A DNA stretch of 64,000 nt from Plasmodium malariae (lineage: Eukaryota > Apicomplexa > Aconoidasida > Haemosporida > Plasmodiidae), in NCBI RefSeq assembly GCF_900090045.1, contig NC_041782.1, positions 1,108,501 through 1,172,500 of the forward strand. The letters are read 5' to 3'. Under the pieces are notes generated by a model. That model saw only the letters and a program-made list of their open reading frames with translations, did not search any database and was not told where the DNA came from. Shown in pieces: positions 46,401 through 56,758 of this stretch (the stretch's first letter is position 1; every line of letters starts with the position of its first letter). A program made the translations under genes and the position numbers.

Positions 46401-47930
46401 AAGACTATGTTACGTCGGACTGCTCAGAAAAATTTAGCGCATCATCTAGTGATAGTGCTACGATAAGTGATCATTTAGATAGTTATAGAAAATTTGAAAA
46501 ATACAAAATAAATGAGAAAAAGGATGATATGGAAAAGGTATATAAGAGAAAGAAGCATTTTTGGATTTTTAAAATTTTAAAATATTTTTATATTCGGTCG
46601 TTTCTATGTTTTAGCAAAAGCAAATCAGAGGAAGAACATTTTTATGAAAGAAAGAAACAGTTTATTTATTTTTTTTTCCCGAAAATTTTAAAAAAAAAAG
46701 AAAAAAAAAATACCAATAAAATGGTAAATCATGATTTGTATATCCTTAAGAAAAAATTAATAAAAGAATATAATTTTTTAAATATGTGTAATCATGCCGT
46801 TATGTTAAAATGGGTATGTCTTCGATTATTTATATTGCAAAAATATGAGTACCAAACATTTAGTTCGTTCGAAATTTTTGATTTTATTTTTAAAAAATTA
46901 AATTCACTAAAAATGGAAAAGCCGTTTGTTTTTACCATATCCTTGGACACCTTACCACTGACGTACGAAAATGTAGATATAAAGTACGCACTTTATTTGT
47001 TCATCGAGCGTATAAACAATCATTTGGCCCTTTTGTTTGACAAGTACAACAAACTGTACAGAAAGCTCTGCCAAAAGAGTTCACATGATAGTACTCTAGA
47101 GGGTAAAGATGGTGAAGAAGGGAAGAAAGAGCAAGAGAGAGAAAAATCGAAACAGAAACGGAATGAATGTGAAAGTGAAAAAAAAGGCGAAGGGATAATG
47201 AGAAATAAACAGGAGGAAAAAATCGATCTAGTGCTAAATCAGATAAACGTTTATTTCTCTAATTTTATATTAACATTTTACCCCCATTTTTTGAAGTCAA
47301 GTTTATCATATGATATTTTTTTTAAATTGTTTAACATGTATCTTAATTTGTATTTAATAAGTAAAAAGAATAAAACCATTTCGGTAAGATCTCCTGTGTA
47401 TTTAATTCTTTTAATCTTTGTTCACTATACTAACGTGAGTAAATACATGATGTTTTCATACTTTACTACCCTAATAAATTATTTTAAGTCGACTGATCCA
47501 TCTGAAGTGTTCTGGGTGGACGCGCTAAGTCATGAAACCGTTTTACTGCTTTGGAGGTAAAGGATGAAAAGACATATGAGGAAAAAGCGGAAAAAAAATA
47601 AAGCAAAACAAAAAAAAATATAACAGTACAAAACTAAATGAGCAGCAGTTTGCGTATTAATGCATTCTTTTTTTTTTTACATTAACACAACTGTGTTTTC
47701 TAAATTTTTTATTCATTTGGACGTGTACCTCTTTTGTTGTAACTTTATGCCATTTTGTTGAAATTGTTTGATTTTTTTTTTCTTTTCTTTCATTTTGTAG
47801 AGAAAGCGTGGAATATTTTCTGCAAAACAGCAGCAAGGAAGAAGGGGTTTTATTTGATGACGTGCTAGTTAAGTGCGACACGCAGTCAATTTATTTGTTT
47901 TATCAGATGTTAGTTTTTAACGTCATTTAA
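37493..47930 (+). CDS. giant conserved Plasmodium protein with many amino-acid repeat arrays, two exons
   Basis: A 3397-residue protein. Exon 1 is 37493-47556 and exon 2 is 47801-47930. Donor GGAG|GTAAAG leaves two bases and acceptor TTTTGTAG|A restores Arg in LLLWRESVEYFLQNSSKEEG, ending LFYQMLVFNVI. Reading through instead stops at 47560. The N-terminal third (about 1-1080) is mostly low-complexity Asn/Ser sequence with separate arrays: NLSNNLST, YDNNA, VANNLASN, NSNSNN and GGATGGTTGG. From about 1090 onwards hydrophobic helical blocks appear (for example LILFLLILINIMKKYSLKGA) with Ser/Asn inserts NIASNSDSN, NTSNNV, MSSG and SNSCN. There is no signal peptide, clear TM topology or catalytic motif that I recognise. 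The alternation of helical blocks resembles a large scaffold (HEAT-like or Mediator-type), but this is speculation. Its neighbours give no functional hint. Confidence 0.82.
37520..37832 (+). repeat. coding array Asn-Leu-Ser-Asn-Asn-Leu-Ser/Thr in the giant protein
   Basis: About 25 short 12- and 15-base units (AACCTTAGCAAT...) encode an N-L-S/T periodic tract at residues 10-113. Confidence 0.9.
37960..38137 (+). repeat. 15-base coding array (Asp-Asn-Asn-Ala-Tyr)
   Basis: Twelve near-identical GATAACAATGCATAT units at residues about 156-215. Only synonymous changes (CGT/CAT neighbours, AAC/AAT) separate the copies. Confidence 0.92.
38836..38990 (+). repeat. 24-base coding array (Val-Ala-Asn-Asn-Leu-Ala-Ser-Asn)
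   Basis: Six copies, one with Ser to Arg and one with Asn to His replacement. Confidence 0.9.
39180..39392 (+). repeat. AAT/AGT triplet array (poly Asn-Ser)
   Basis: A tract of about 70 Asn/Ser codons in nested 6- and 24-base periodicities. Confidence 0.9.
40090..40225 (+). repeat. 12-base coding array (Gly-Gly-Ala/Thr-Thr)
   Basis: About ten units of ACTGGTGGGGCA and variants at residues about 867-910. It is GC-richer than its surroundings. Confidence 0.88.
43800..44115 (+). repeat. two adjacent coding arrays (NIASNSDSN, then NTSNNV)
   Basis: Seven copies of a 27-base unit are followed directly by about seven copies of an 18-base unit. Confidence 0.9.
45240..45325 (+). repeat. 12-base coding array (Met-Ser-Asn/Ser-Gly)
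   Basis: Seven copies of ATGAGCA(A/G)TGGA/G lie within the C-terminal half of the giant protein. Confidence 0.88.
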
Positions 47931-48636
47931 TGGAATTTGTTATTTAGAGGGAAATTAAGGAAAAATAAGAAAAAATAAGAAAAATTAAGGAAAAATAAGA
48001 AAAAATAAGGAAAAATAAGAAAAAACGAGAAAAAATAAGAAAAATTAAGGAAAAATAAGAAAAAATAAGAAAAAATAAGAAAAAACGAGAAAATACCAGA
48101 AAAAATGAAAAAAAATAAATAAGAATAAAAAAGGAAAAAAAAAAAAGTATTATTTTTTTGTCTAATTAACATAAAAGTGCATTTTCATTCGTTTGCACAC
48201 GCGTTATTTCATTTTATTTTATTTTTTTTATTTTTTAAAGTGTTCGAACTTTTTTGTTTATAAGTGGTATGCAGTGTATGCTATATAATTCTTTACTTAG
48301 ACGATTATACAAACGTTTACTCAGTCATTTACCCAACTGTTTATACAAATGTTTTATTTTTTTTCTTCTTTTTTTTTTTTTTTTGTGTCGTAACATATTT
48401 TTTGGTATCGCTGCTTTGAAAATTAAGTCAACCTTTTCTTTTTTTTTTTCATTTTTAAATTATCTTTCTTCTTTTAGTTTGAATTGTTTTGAAATTTTAA
48501 TGCTGAATTAAGGCCTTTTATTATTTTTTTTTTTTTTTGGTTCAACCGATTTGAAGCTTTTCCTCCTTTCCTATTCCACTCAGCATCATTTCCACTTTTC
48601 CAGCATTCCTTCCTTATGGGAAACCTTTTTGCCCGT
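47931..48636. other. convergent intergenic region with A-rich minisatellite
   Basis: It lies between the giant gene and the GTPase gene. It begins with an AAAAATAAG/AAAATTAAGG array (47950-48120), then T-rich sequence. No gene is seen. Confidence 0.6.
47950..48120. repeat. A-rich 10-base degenerate minisatellite
   Basis: About 16 copies of AAAAATAAGA and variants immediately after the stop codon of the giant gene. Confidence 0.85.
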
Positions 48637-51600
48637 TCATCTGCGCACATCCTTATCCGTCCTTCCGAGGAGCTTTAAGTGGAGCTGATTAATTTCGTCA
48701 AAAATTATTTGCGTGAACAACAAAATAATTTTCAATTTATTTAAATCGCTTTTGTCTAAAGATTTGAAGTAGTTTCTTCGGTTGTAGCGAATGTATAAAG
48801 CAAAGTAAGCCACTACTAATAGCATGTTGACAGCTATGAAGAGGGAATTTTTGTTATAAGATGCTAAGAAAAGAAAGTATTTAGAAAAAATACTAAAGAA
48901 TAGTTCAGGTTTAATGAAATTAAAGTATACTAATAAATCATATCTGAGTAAAGATATGATAAAGCCAAAAAATATAGCCATATATTTGAAAAAATAAAAT
49001 TTTATATTTTGTATTCGTAAGGATCTATTTTTTTTAATTATTTCATTATTATCTGATATTTTCTTTAAGCAACTATTTTGAATATTCTGTAGGTCTCTCT
49101 TAAGCATATATATACTTTGGTTAGTCTTTAAATCTATGCTTTCGTCGATTTTGAACAACAATTCATGAATCATGTTTAACTCTTTCACGTCTTCATTTCT
49201 CATTCGCATGTAGTTGAAGTTTCGGTTATTTGAGTGCGTATAAGGATAATTGCTCGGTTCATATTGGGGATGGACTTGTGGATGATCCCGATGGTGCACT
49301 CGTTGATGCAGTCTCGCTTCTTCACCTACGTGGTAGTATTTCCCTTTCGATGAGTAAGGGGAGCTTTCCCTTGGATCGTTTTCCACAAGGTAGTTAGAGG
49401 CCCTTTCATTATTTGTATTATATACACTATCTGTTATGTAAGAATTTCTGCTAATTTCATTAATACCCCGAAATTTATTGTTATTTATATACGACACATG
49501 TTCAATACTATCATTGTAGCAGTCATCATTGTTATTCTTATTTCCCTTACTAAGGAGGATAAAATCTTCAGGTATGCTTCTCCTCTGTGGATAATTTTTC
49601 TTTTTGTTAAAACGATTATTATTTATAACATCATGTGTATTATAGTTTGTGGTATCATTTTGCATCATTCCAGTATATTCTGTATGTTCATACTGTATAT
49701 TACAGCTAAACCTCTTTCTCCTATCGTGGTTACAATGAATATTACTTTCTTCGTATTTCCACTTCTCTCTTTTTAATAAATCATAAGGCATTTCTGGTAA
49801 ATATATAGTTAAAAATTCGAGGATTTTATATGCATTACCATTACTACTTCCACTTGCACTTTCACCTCTGTTGCCATTACTATTGATATTGTTATTACTA
49901 TTGATATTGTTATTGATATTGTTATTGTTATTGATGTTACTACTTCTCTTTCTGGTGCCAGTAGTGATGGCATCATCCGGGTTGATATATCTCATTTTGT
50001 GTGCGTTGTCCAACTTTTGCATTTTTTCTACGTTAACAACCCTCCTACTGCCATTCGCAGTGATGTACCTATTTATTGTGGTATGGACTAAGCTATAAAC
50101 TGTTGTTACGACTTCATACATTAATACAAATAAAAAGATGCTCATGTTCTTTAGACCGTCACTATAGTTAATTTTCTTTTCAAATATATTCTCTAGACGA
50201 TTATTTTCCTTTACATGTTTGCTTCTATTTAATTCATTTATAATACCATCCCTTTCTTGGTAACTGTTACTTGTTCTTTCTACATATTCTAGTTGATGAT
50301 TATTCCTTTTGTAAACTTTTGCAAATACATCATTTCTTTCATTTTTTACATCACTCCTTACAAAATTTCCTTCATAATTCTGTCCATCGTTGTAATTGAA
50401 ATGACCCCCATGATGAGTTGTATCCTCCTGTCTTCTCCAATGCTTAGCAGCTTTGTTACTATTTTGGTCCGTCTCTTCTGATCCCATTATCTTTTCTTTA
50501 AACGAGTTGTAGCTTGTGGTTAGGATCTTTTTAAGTATGCTTTTCTCTTCCTTTTTTTCTTCCTCTTTTCCGGCATTTATTCTCACTGTGCTTTCTGCAC
50601 GGATTGGTCCACTCATTACTCCGCAGTTTTCTTCAGTTTCGTCTTTTTCTTCGACCTCCGCTTGATCGTAACCCCCCATCCAACGGCCGGCGCTTCTTCT
50701 GCTGGTGTATCTACTAAATGGGGACTTCTCTTCTACCCCGTCCTCCCCTGTAATGTTGTTCAAATAGTATGAGCCAGAACTGGGAGCATTTATACCCTTT
50801 CTTTTTATAGATCCTTTTTCAGTGGTATTTTTTTGGCTTGTTATCATTTTAGCTAGCATGTTAGGAAAGAGGAGCACATTTTGAAAGGATCTGATTGATC
50901 TATTAAATAATATATTTATTTTTTCCATTTTGTTTTTGTTAAAAAAGCTTTTTCCATGTCTTTGTATAGTTTCATCCTCGTAGTCATTAAATTCCTCATC
51001 CTCCTTTCTTTTATTTGAAGTATCATTTAAGGACTGATATTTAAAAATGTTCAGATTTCTAAGAAAGTATTGAGTCAGGTAAAATACAACTCTGTATAGA
51101 TTTATTTTTTTAATTATATCTATTCTAGTTAAACATATGGTAACTTTATTTATTTGATTATCTAGTAAATAATTAATTATTCTTAAGAGTCTATTATTTA
51201 TTGAAAATTTATTCGAGTCAACAAAAATGAATATTAGGTCAACATATTTTGATAAGTTCATAATAATTTCATCATATTCTACATTGCTCATATCATCAAT
51301 TCCACTTCCATCATCAATACCGCTAGTATCAATAAAAGACACTGAGTTTACTCTGTTCATATATTTAGTCAAATTATTTTGATAGTATAATTTTCCATAT
51401 ATATATTTTTTAATATCATGCCCTTTTTTTCGTAGTTGTTGAAAGGGCTTGAACAAATAATAACAATGTTCTCCTGAAAACATGATTTTTTTCCCCCCTC
51501 CTCCACAAGAATCATTCTCATTATAACAGTGGTCATCCACATTATGGTGGGTGGGGCCATTCATATCATGGTCTATGTAACGATCACCGCGAGTGTTACC

Positions 51601-52929
51601 GCGAGTGTTACCGCAAGTGTTTTCATAAGTGCCTCCATACTTGCCGCCATACGTGCTATCATAATTAGCATGAGCTTTTCCATAATATTGCGCTTTCCCC
51701 GTATAATGGCCGTAACCCTCATCTGTTAACCTGTTCACGACCCCAAACTGATAATTCTGATTTTGCAATTTATTAAATTGAAACTTGAAATTGCTCTTAA
51801 TGTCTACATAGGTAATTTGATTTTTCTTGGCAAGACTACTAGTGTTTTGCACGTAAGTCTCACTGAACCAGTTGATAAAGGAACTCTTACCACTTTGTGT
51901 ATTTCCTAGTAATAGAATAGTAGTTTTTTTATGAAAAACGGATATATCTACATTTAAATATTCGCTTATTAAATTTAAGTTTAAATCATTTATACACAAA
52001 TTGTTGTTATTATTATTTACACTTTTTAAATTTTTATATCTTGATTCTTTGTAATATATTTCATCAATTCGATCCAGCACATCACGTATAAAATCTCCTT
52101 CTTCATACTCAATGTTATTTGTATTACTATCCCTGTTATTCCAATTTATACCTTGATGACTTTTTAAATTTTCCTTTACATCTGCTTGTACATTTAGAGG
52201 CATGTTCTTATTTCTTTCTTCACTCTTGCAACTGAAGCAACATGAATTGGCGCTATCTTCTTCGACACAATCTTTTATACAATCTTTTATATAGTCCTTT
52301 GACAATTTTTCCTTTCTAACTCTATAATTCGATAATAATTTATTATATTTTTCAAACATTATTTCGTTTTTTTCCTCTTTATTTTTGCATTTTTCGTTCC
52401 GATTTTTATTCTTTAGTAATTGTTCTATGTTGTTTCGATATTTTTCACCCTCTTCATCATTATATGTTTCGTAGTAAGAATTATTATATGAGTTAAAATT
52501 AATTTCTCTTTGTTCATCATCATATTCTTCTTCGTCAAATTCATCGTCGTCATCCTCCTCCTCCTCCTCGTCCACTTCGTAATCTTCATCATCATCCTCA
52601 TCCTCTTCTTCCTCTTCTTCCTCTTCTTCCTCTTCTTCCTCTTCCTCCTCTTCCTCCTCTTCCTCTTCCTCTTCACTTTCATCTAATACTTCTTCTACCT
52701 CCTCCAAGTTACTCTTAACTTGATCTATTCCTCCAGATTGCCCCTTTTTACACTCACTAGTACTCACTACACCTTTATTGTCTTTTTTCTCTGCTAATAT
52801 GTAATTTCCTTTTTTCTCTAAAGGATCTTTATTTAATAAGCCTAAAATTTTTTTCTTGTTATGCAGAATGTTTTTGTAGTTGTTTAAGTTTATTTTGTTA
52901 TTCTCGTCATTTTCGTCCTTAGAATACAT
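48637..52929 (-). CDS. membrane-associated P-loop GTPase, conserved Plasmodium protein
   Basis: A 1430-residue protein. Residues about 80-160 are an extreme Glu/Asp tract. A GTPase-like core follows. The Walker A/G1 motif GNTQSGKSS is at about 341-349, after the strand KTTILLLG. A G3-like VSFIDTSG is at about 530-537, followed by a run of Asp/Gly and a helix. A G4-like ICLTRIDII is at about 597-605 ([T/N][K/R]xD form), after VDLIFIFVDSN. A roughly 95-residue Tyr/Gly/Asn insert separates G1 from G3. One hydrophobic segment lies at about 928-948 (MSIFLFVLMYEVVTTVYSLV) and two to three more at about 1306-1383, so the protein is probably membrane-anchored near its C-terminus, preceded by a short coiled coil (KTNQSIYMLKRDLQNIQNSC). 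The layout suggests a dynamin-, EHD- or GIMAP-like GTPase, but I cannot assign a named family. The start ATG at 52929 is the first in frame. Confidence 0.8.
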   Translation of the reverse strand: MYSKDENDENNKINLNNYKNILHNKKKILGLLNKDPLEKKGNYILAEKKDNKGVVSTSECKKGQSGGIDQVKSNLEEVEEVLDESEEEEEEEEEEEEEEEEEEEEEEEEDEDDDEDYEVDEEEEEDDDDEFDEEEYDDEQREINFNSYNNSYYETYNDEEGEKYRNNIEQLLKNKNRNEKCKNKEEKNEIMFEKYNKLLSNYRVRKEKLSKDYIKDCIKDCVEEDSANSCCFSCKSEERNKNMPLNVQADVKENLKSHQGINWNNRDSNTNNIEYEEGDFIRDVLDRIDEIYYKESRYKNLKSVNNNNNNLCINDLNLNLISEYLNVDISVFHKKTTILLLGNTQSGKSSFINWFSETYVQNTSSLAKKNQITYVDIKSNFKFQFNKLQNQNYQFGVVNRLTDEGYGHYTGKAQYYGKAHANYDSTYGGKYGGTYENTCGNTRGNTRGDRYIDHDMNGPTHHNVDDHCYNENDSCGGGGKKIMFSGEHCYYLFKPFQQLRKKGHDIKKYIYGKLYYQNNLTKYMNRVNSVSFIDTSGIDDGSGIDDMSNVEYDEIIMNLSKYVDLIFIFVDSNKFSINNRLLRIINYLLDNQINKVTICLTRIDIIKKINLYRVVFYLTQYFLRNLNIFKYQSLNDTSNKRKEDEEFNDYEDETIQRHGKSFFNKNKMEKINILFNRSIRSFQNVLLFPNMLAKMITSQKNTTEKGSIKRKGINAPSSGSYYLNNITGEDGVEEKSPFSRYTSRRSAGRWMGGYDQAEVEEKDETEENCGVMSGPIRAESTVRINAGKEEEKKEEKSILKKILTTSYNSFKEKIMGSEETDQNSNKAAKHWRRQEDTTHHGGHFNYNDGQNYEGNFVRSDVKNERNDVFAKVYKRNNHQLEYVERTSNSYQERDGIINELNRSKHVKENNRLENIFEKKINYSDGLKNMSIFLFVLMYEVVTTVYSLVHTTINRYITANGSRRVVNVEKMQKLDNAHKMRYINPDDAITTGTRKRSSNINNNNNINNNINSNNNINSNGNRGESASGSSNGNAYKILEFLTIYLPEMPYDLLKREKWKYEESNIHCNHDRRKRFSCNIQYEHTEYTGMMQNDTTNYNTHDVINNNRFNKKKNYPQRRSIPEDFILLSKGNKNNNDDCYNDSIEHVSYINNNKFRGINEISRNSYITDSVYNTNNERASNYLVENDPRESSPYSSKGKYYHVGEEARLHQRVHHRDHPQVHPQYEPSNYPYTHSNNRNFNYMRMRNEDVKELNMIHELLFKIDESIDLKTNQSIYMLKRDLQNIQNSCLKKISDNNEIIKKNRSLRIQNIKFYFFKYMAIFFGFIISLLRYDLLVYFNFIKPELFFSIFSKYFLFLASYNKNSLFIAVNMLLVVAYFALYIRYNRRNYFKSLDKSDLNKLKIILLFTQIIFDEINQLHLKLLGRTDKDVRR
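52555..52680 (-). repeat. Glu/Asp codon tract in the GTPase gene
   Basis: An almost unbroken run of about 40 GAA/GAG and GAT codons (CTC/TTC on the plus strand) encodes the acidic region. Confidence 0.9.
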
Positions 52930-53153
52930 TTTTATAATTTGAAATGGGGAAACGAAGAGTAGTGTATAGACGTCGAAACAGGCTCATGCAGGGATGAGAA
53001 TAGCGAACTTCTATGCAATAAGGCGAATGTAAAGGTGTGTGCACCTCTAATAATGCGTGTGGAGAGATGGAAATAAAAAGATTATGAAGCAAAGAGAAAA
53101 AAGCATTCACGTGTTAACATAAAACTGTAAATATACACTCGAAGTAATATATG

Positions 53154-53157
<4 letters not shown>

Positions 53158-53198
<41 letters not shown>
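53158..53198. repeat. (TA)n dinucleotide tract, about 20 units
   Basis: Uninterrupted TA repeat about 230 bases upstream of the GTPase start codon. Confidence 0.92.
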
Positions 53199-53205
<7 letters not shown>

Positions 53206-53430
53206 CGTACAATGGTATGTATGCATTTAAGCATGCGTACTATTCTATACTTGAACGAATTAACGCGAAGGGGAAAAAATAGAAGAACTATTTGTGAAAA
53301 GGAAAATGCAGCTTCACATATATATGTGTGGGCAATTATCCACCTACACATAAATTTTATTTTATCGTTTTTATTTGATAAAATGTAAGATATTTGTCTG
53401 CTTGATATATTGCAGCGCTATCTAGCATTC

Positions 53431-54393
53431 ATGCTTATTTTATTTTTATGCCTATTTATTTTACTATTAATACTGCAAATAATTTTGCTATTATTTTTTC
53501 TAATAATTTATCTTTTTTTTTCTTATGCGCCTCTGACTCTCATACGTAAAGCTTTCGCGGGTCTTTCACCAGAGTTTTTAACAAGCAGTGATGAGAATAA
53601 TAAAAAATTAGACAGTATGTTTTTTTCTTTTCAAAATGGAGTTTAACAGTGCAAAAACAAACAATAAAAATGTAAAATAAAAAAAATGAATATAAAAATA
53701 AATAAAATATAATATACTAAAATGTAGTGTAATATAATGAAATAATATAGGCCCAGTACCAATACACCGTCTAATTTTTTTTTTTTTTTTTTTCGCACTG
53801 TAAAGTGCCACAGGATCATATCCATATCAGACAGACGTTTAGGTATACATTTATACGTTTTTGCATTTTTTACCTTTGTAATATTTTATATATTTAAAAC
53901 CTAATTTGTATATATCTATATATATATATATATTTATTTAAATATGTCAGAGTGATGTGAAAGCGTTTAAGCCTATTTTTACGTAAAACTTTTTCATTTT
54001 TTGTACTCTCTACTTTTATGATTCCTCCTTTTTCCATTTTTCCGCGCTTAAAGATTTGAAAAATGAGAAGGTGAAAAGAGGCTCAACTGGCAGATACATA
54101 CGTATACGTAAATACATGTACACACATAAACATACATAAACCTACACGCATATACATATATGCGTACATACAATATTGTGCTAAATCTGGTGTGTTATCA
54201 TGAAAGTAATCCTGTATACTGTTTTATTTTTTTTATTTTTCATTATGCATTTGTGTCGAATAACATTACAGATGGGGGTATAACTTTTCATTTAAGGATT
54301 GTGCAAAAAGTGAGAAAATTTTATGTCGACAATTTTTTCAAATGTGCATGTTTCAGTACGCGTATATGTGTTTATGGGTATTTATTTAAATAA
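53431..54393 (+). CDS. possible small membrane protein, one or two exons (tentative)
   Basis: An ATG at 53431 opens a frame starting with a long hydrophobic segment (FILLLILQIILLLFFLIIYL) followed by a hydrophilic, normal-composition stretch (APLTLIRKAFAGLSPEFLTS, then SDENNKKLD). Unspliced it stops at 53646 (71 residues). A GTATGT donor at 53615 and an ATTACAG acceptor before 54272 are phase-compatible and would add GGITFHLRIVQKVRKFYVDN and more, stopping at 54393 (101 residues). A TTGCAG acceptor-like site at 53415 could attach an upstream exon. I recognise no homologue. A T-rich chance frame is the main alternative. Confidence 0.25.
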
Positions 54394-55243
54394 AAATTCC
54401 TTCATCCTGTTTAACATTTTTTTCCTTTTCTTGAATGGAGCGTTTCTTACGAGAAAAAAAAAAAGAAAAGAGAAGGAATTACCTAAAGGTTAATACTTGT
54501 AAGAGTTCGAGAGATCTATATATTGTCACTGCTCATGTAGATAAGCTAGTAATGTATCATACGGAAAAAGAAATTTTTTAAAAGGAGAAAATGAAAAAAA
54601 AGAGCCTACATTTTTTTGTTTTCTTCTAAAGAGATTATTCTGACTTGTTCAGGAAATGTGTGACACTCTCCTGTGTATACTTAAAAAAATAAAAAATAAA
54701 TAAAATAAATCTAAAAAGGGTAAAAAAAAAATAAAACGTAAAATGGTATATAAAAAAAAAATAAAAAGAGTAAAAACAAAATAAAACGAAAAAGGATAAA
54801 AAAAAATAAATAAATCAAAAAAATATAAAAACAGAATAAAGAAAAAAATACACAAACAAAATAAAACAGAAAAATATTTATCTTTATGCTGAAGAACTGT
54901 GGAAATTAAACTTTCCTCCTCGAAAATAACTCACTACTTTTGTTCTACATTAAAAAAAAATAAAATGTACACAAAATTAACCTTTCGACAGATTGAAAAT
55001 TTTTTATAACTATATATATACATATATGTACTACATTATATATATGCATAAATAAATATACTTAAGTGCGTGATTATATTCAAAAGTTAAGCAGAATAAA
55101 AAATATATTTATGTTTTTTTACCAGACTTTGAGAATTTTGATTTTCCCGTATATATTATAGTTTTTTGTTTTTCAAAACTTACATGAGTTTATCTTGCTG
55201 AACGTGTAAAAGCATTTCATAGAGATAAAATAAAAAAAATATA

Positions 55244-55345
55244 TAATATATATATATATATAGATATATAGATAGATAGATATGTATAAATATATATATA
55301 TTTATGTATAAGTATATATGTATAAATATATATATATATATATAT
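55244..55345. repeat. TA/GATA-rich microsatellite upstream of IscA1
   Basis: Compound (TA)n, (GATA)n and TATG/AAATA repeats. Confidence 0.8.
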
Positions 55346-55498
55346 TTACGTATAAGTACATATATACATATTTATATTTAGCAAAATAAGACTAAAGTTA
55401 ACGATATAGGAAGGTGAAAGATAGCAAAAAATATAGTTCTTCAAAACAATGAAAACAAAAAGCAAAGGGAATAAACGCAGGACCAAAATGCTTACAAA

Positions 55499-56398
55499 AT
55501 GTTTAAAATTTTTTCAAAAACGTACATGTGTACTATAAACATTAGGCTATTTTGGTTTTACAATGTACGAAAATATTTTTATAATGTACATAAAATAAAG
55601 AATTTGAACAACAGGCTAAATGGTAGTAGCATAAAGGAAAAATATCTTGATATTTCAAATGTGAATGTAAATAGCAATAAAAATGAAATATTTGAAAATC
55701 TGCAAAAAAAAAAAATTGTTAATGAAGAGAAGTCCAAAAATAAATTCTTTACAACAAATGGGAAGCATGTTAAAAATATGGAGTATATTTTAAATGAGTT
55801 TAACGAGTTCGTTTCGATCGATCAGTATGAAAAAAGGAGGGAAAAACAAAACACTATGAAATGCATGGAAGGAGGGACTAAAAAATCGGAAGCAAAAAGG
55901 GAAGAAAAAAACAAAGAGAAATTAAACCATAAAAAGGATAAAACAAACGTAAGTGAAGAAGAAGATGACGAATCAAAATTGGATAAATTATTAAAAAAAA
56001 GAAACGTTAAAAAAGATATAGTAACAATAACAGATAAAGCTAAATATGAGATTAAGAAAATTATAGAAGATAATAACAAAGAAAATAAAAATGAAAATTA
56101 TGTTTTAAAATTATTTTTTATAACTAAAGGTTGTAATGGATTAACTCATTCTTTTAATTTTATTAACAAGGATGACATTCATAAAAATGATGAAATTATT
56201 TATGATGATACAAAAAAAAAAAACATTCTCCTAGTAATTGACAGCAATTGTATTCTTTATGTTATTAACACAACACTCGATTATTATAAAGATGACTTAA
56301 CTGAAAAATTTATTTTCACAAATCCGAATATAACATCAGTTTGTCCCTGCGGAACGAGCTTTCACTTTTCAAAAAAAGAGGTAGATAAATTGGAGTAA
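55499..56398 (+). CDS. ISCA1: mitochondrial A-type iron-sulfur carrier IscA1
   Basis: An A-type Fe-S cluster carrier that acts late in mitochondrial [4Fe-4S] assembly. The domain occupies about residues 172-291 of 299. ITDKAKYEIKKIIEDN opens it, FFITKGCNGLTHSF carries the first cluster Cys (about 211), and FTNPNITSVCPCGTSFHF carries the C-terminal Cys-x-Cys pair (about 281 and 283). The F.NPNI..-C.CG.SF block is closer to ISCA1 (NNPNIKGTCGCGESF) than to ISCA2. The first 35 residues are basic, aromatic and free of acids (MFKIFSKTYM..., FYNVRKYF), fitting a mitochondrial presequence. Residues about 40-170 are a Lys/Glu-rich extension absent from other organisms. All three cluster cysteines are present. 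An apicoplast SufA is unlikely because there is no secretory signal. Confidence 0.9.
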   Translation: MFKIFSKTYMCTINIRLFWFYNVRKYFYNVHKIKNLNNRLNGSSIKEKYLDISNVNVNSNKNEIFENLQKKKIVNEEKSKNKFFTTNGKHVKNMEYILNEFNEFVSIDQYEKRREKQNTMKCMEGGTKKSEAKREEKNKEKLNHKKDKTNVSEEEDDESKLDKLLKKRNVKKDIVTITDKAKYEIKKIIEDNNKENKNENYVLKLFFITKGCNGLTHSFNFINKDDIHKNDEIIYDDTKKKNILLVIDSNCILYVINTTLDYYKDDLTEKFIFTNPNITSVCPCGTSFHFSKKEVDKLE

Positions 56399-56399
56399 A

Positions 56400-56431
<32 letters not shown>

Positions 56432-56499
56432 CAAGTGGAAGAGTTACCACATAAGGGGTACAAACTGTACAAGCAGTTGTACACACGCGCAAGTAAGCA

Positions 56500-56535
<36 letters not shown>

Positions 56536-56758
56536 TTTGTACATGTGTATATACAAATACACATATACCTTCATATGCAGACCTTTGTTTTAACCTGCGT
56601 TTTGACCTACGTTTTTGAAAACTTGAATTTTTTTATGTTGCGTGTTTGCATTTTTTTTCTGTTTTATCTGTATTATTGCTATAGTCATATGTAAACTCAT
56701 TTGAAATATTCCTATTCCATATTGTTGTAATGTAGCAATTTCCCTATTTTTTTTTTTT
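56399..56758. other. short convergent intergenic region
   Basis: It starts immediately after the IscA1 stop with a (GT)12 tract, then (TA)n at 56504-56531 and T-rich sequence up to the CDC123 stop codon. Confidence 0.65.
56400..56424. repeat. (GT)n dinucleotide tract directly after the IscA1 stop codon
   Basis: Twelve GT/TG units in the immediate 3' flank. Confidence 0.92.

Larger units (their letters stand above)
52930..55498. other. divergent intergenic region between the GTPase gene and IscA1
   Basis: About 2.6 kb with (TA)n at 53158-53198, 53917-53933 and 55244-55345, and A-rich degenerate repeats at 54680-54850. A possible small membrane-protein gene at 53431-54393 is listed separately. 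Confidence 0.55.
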
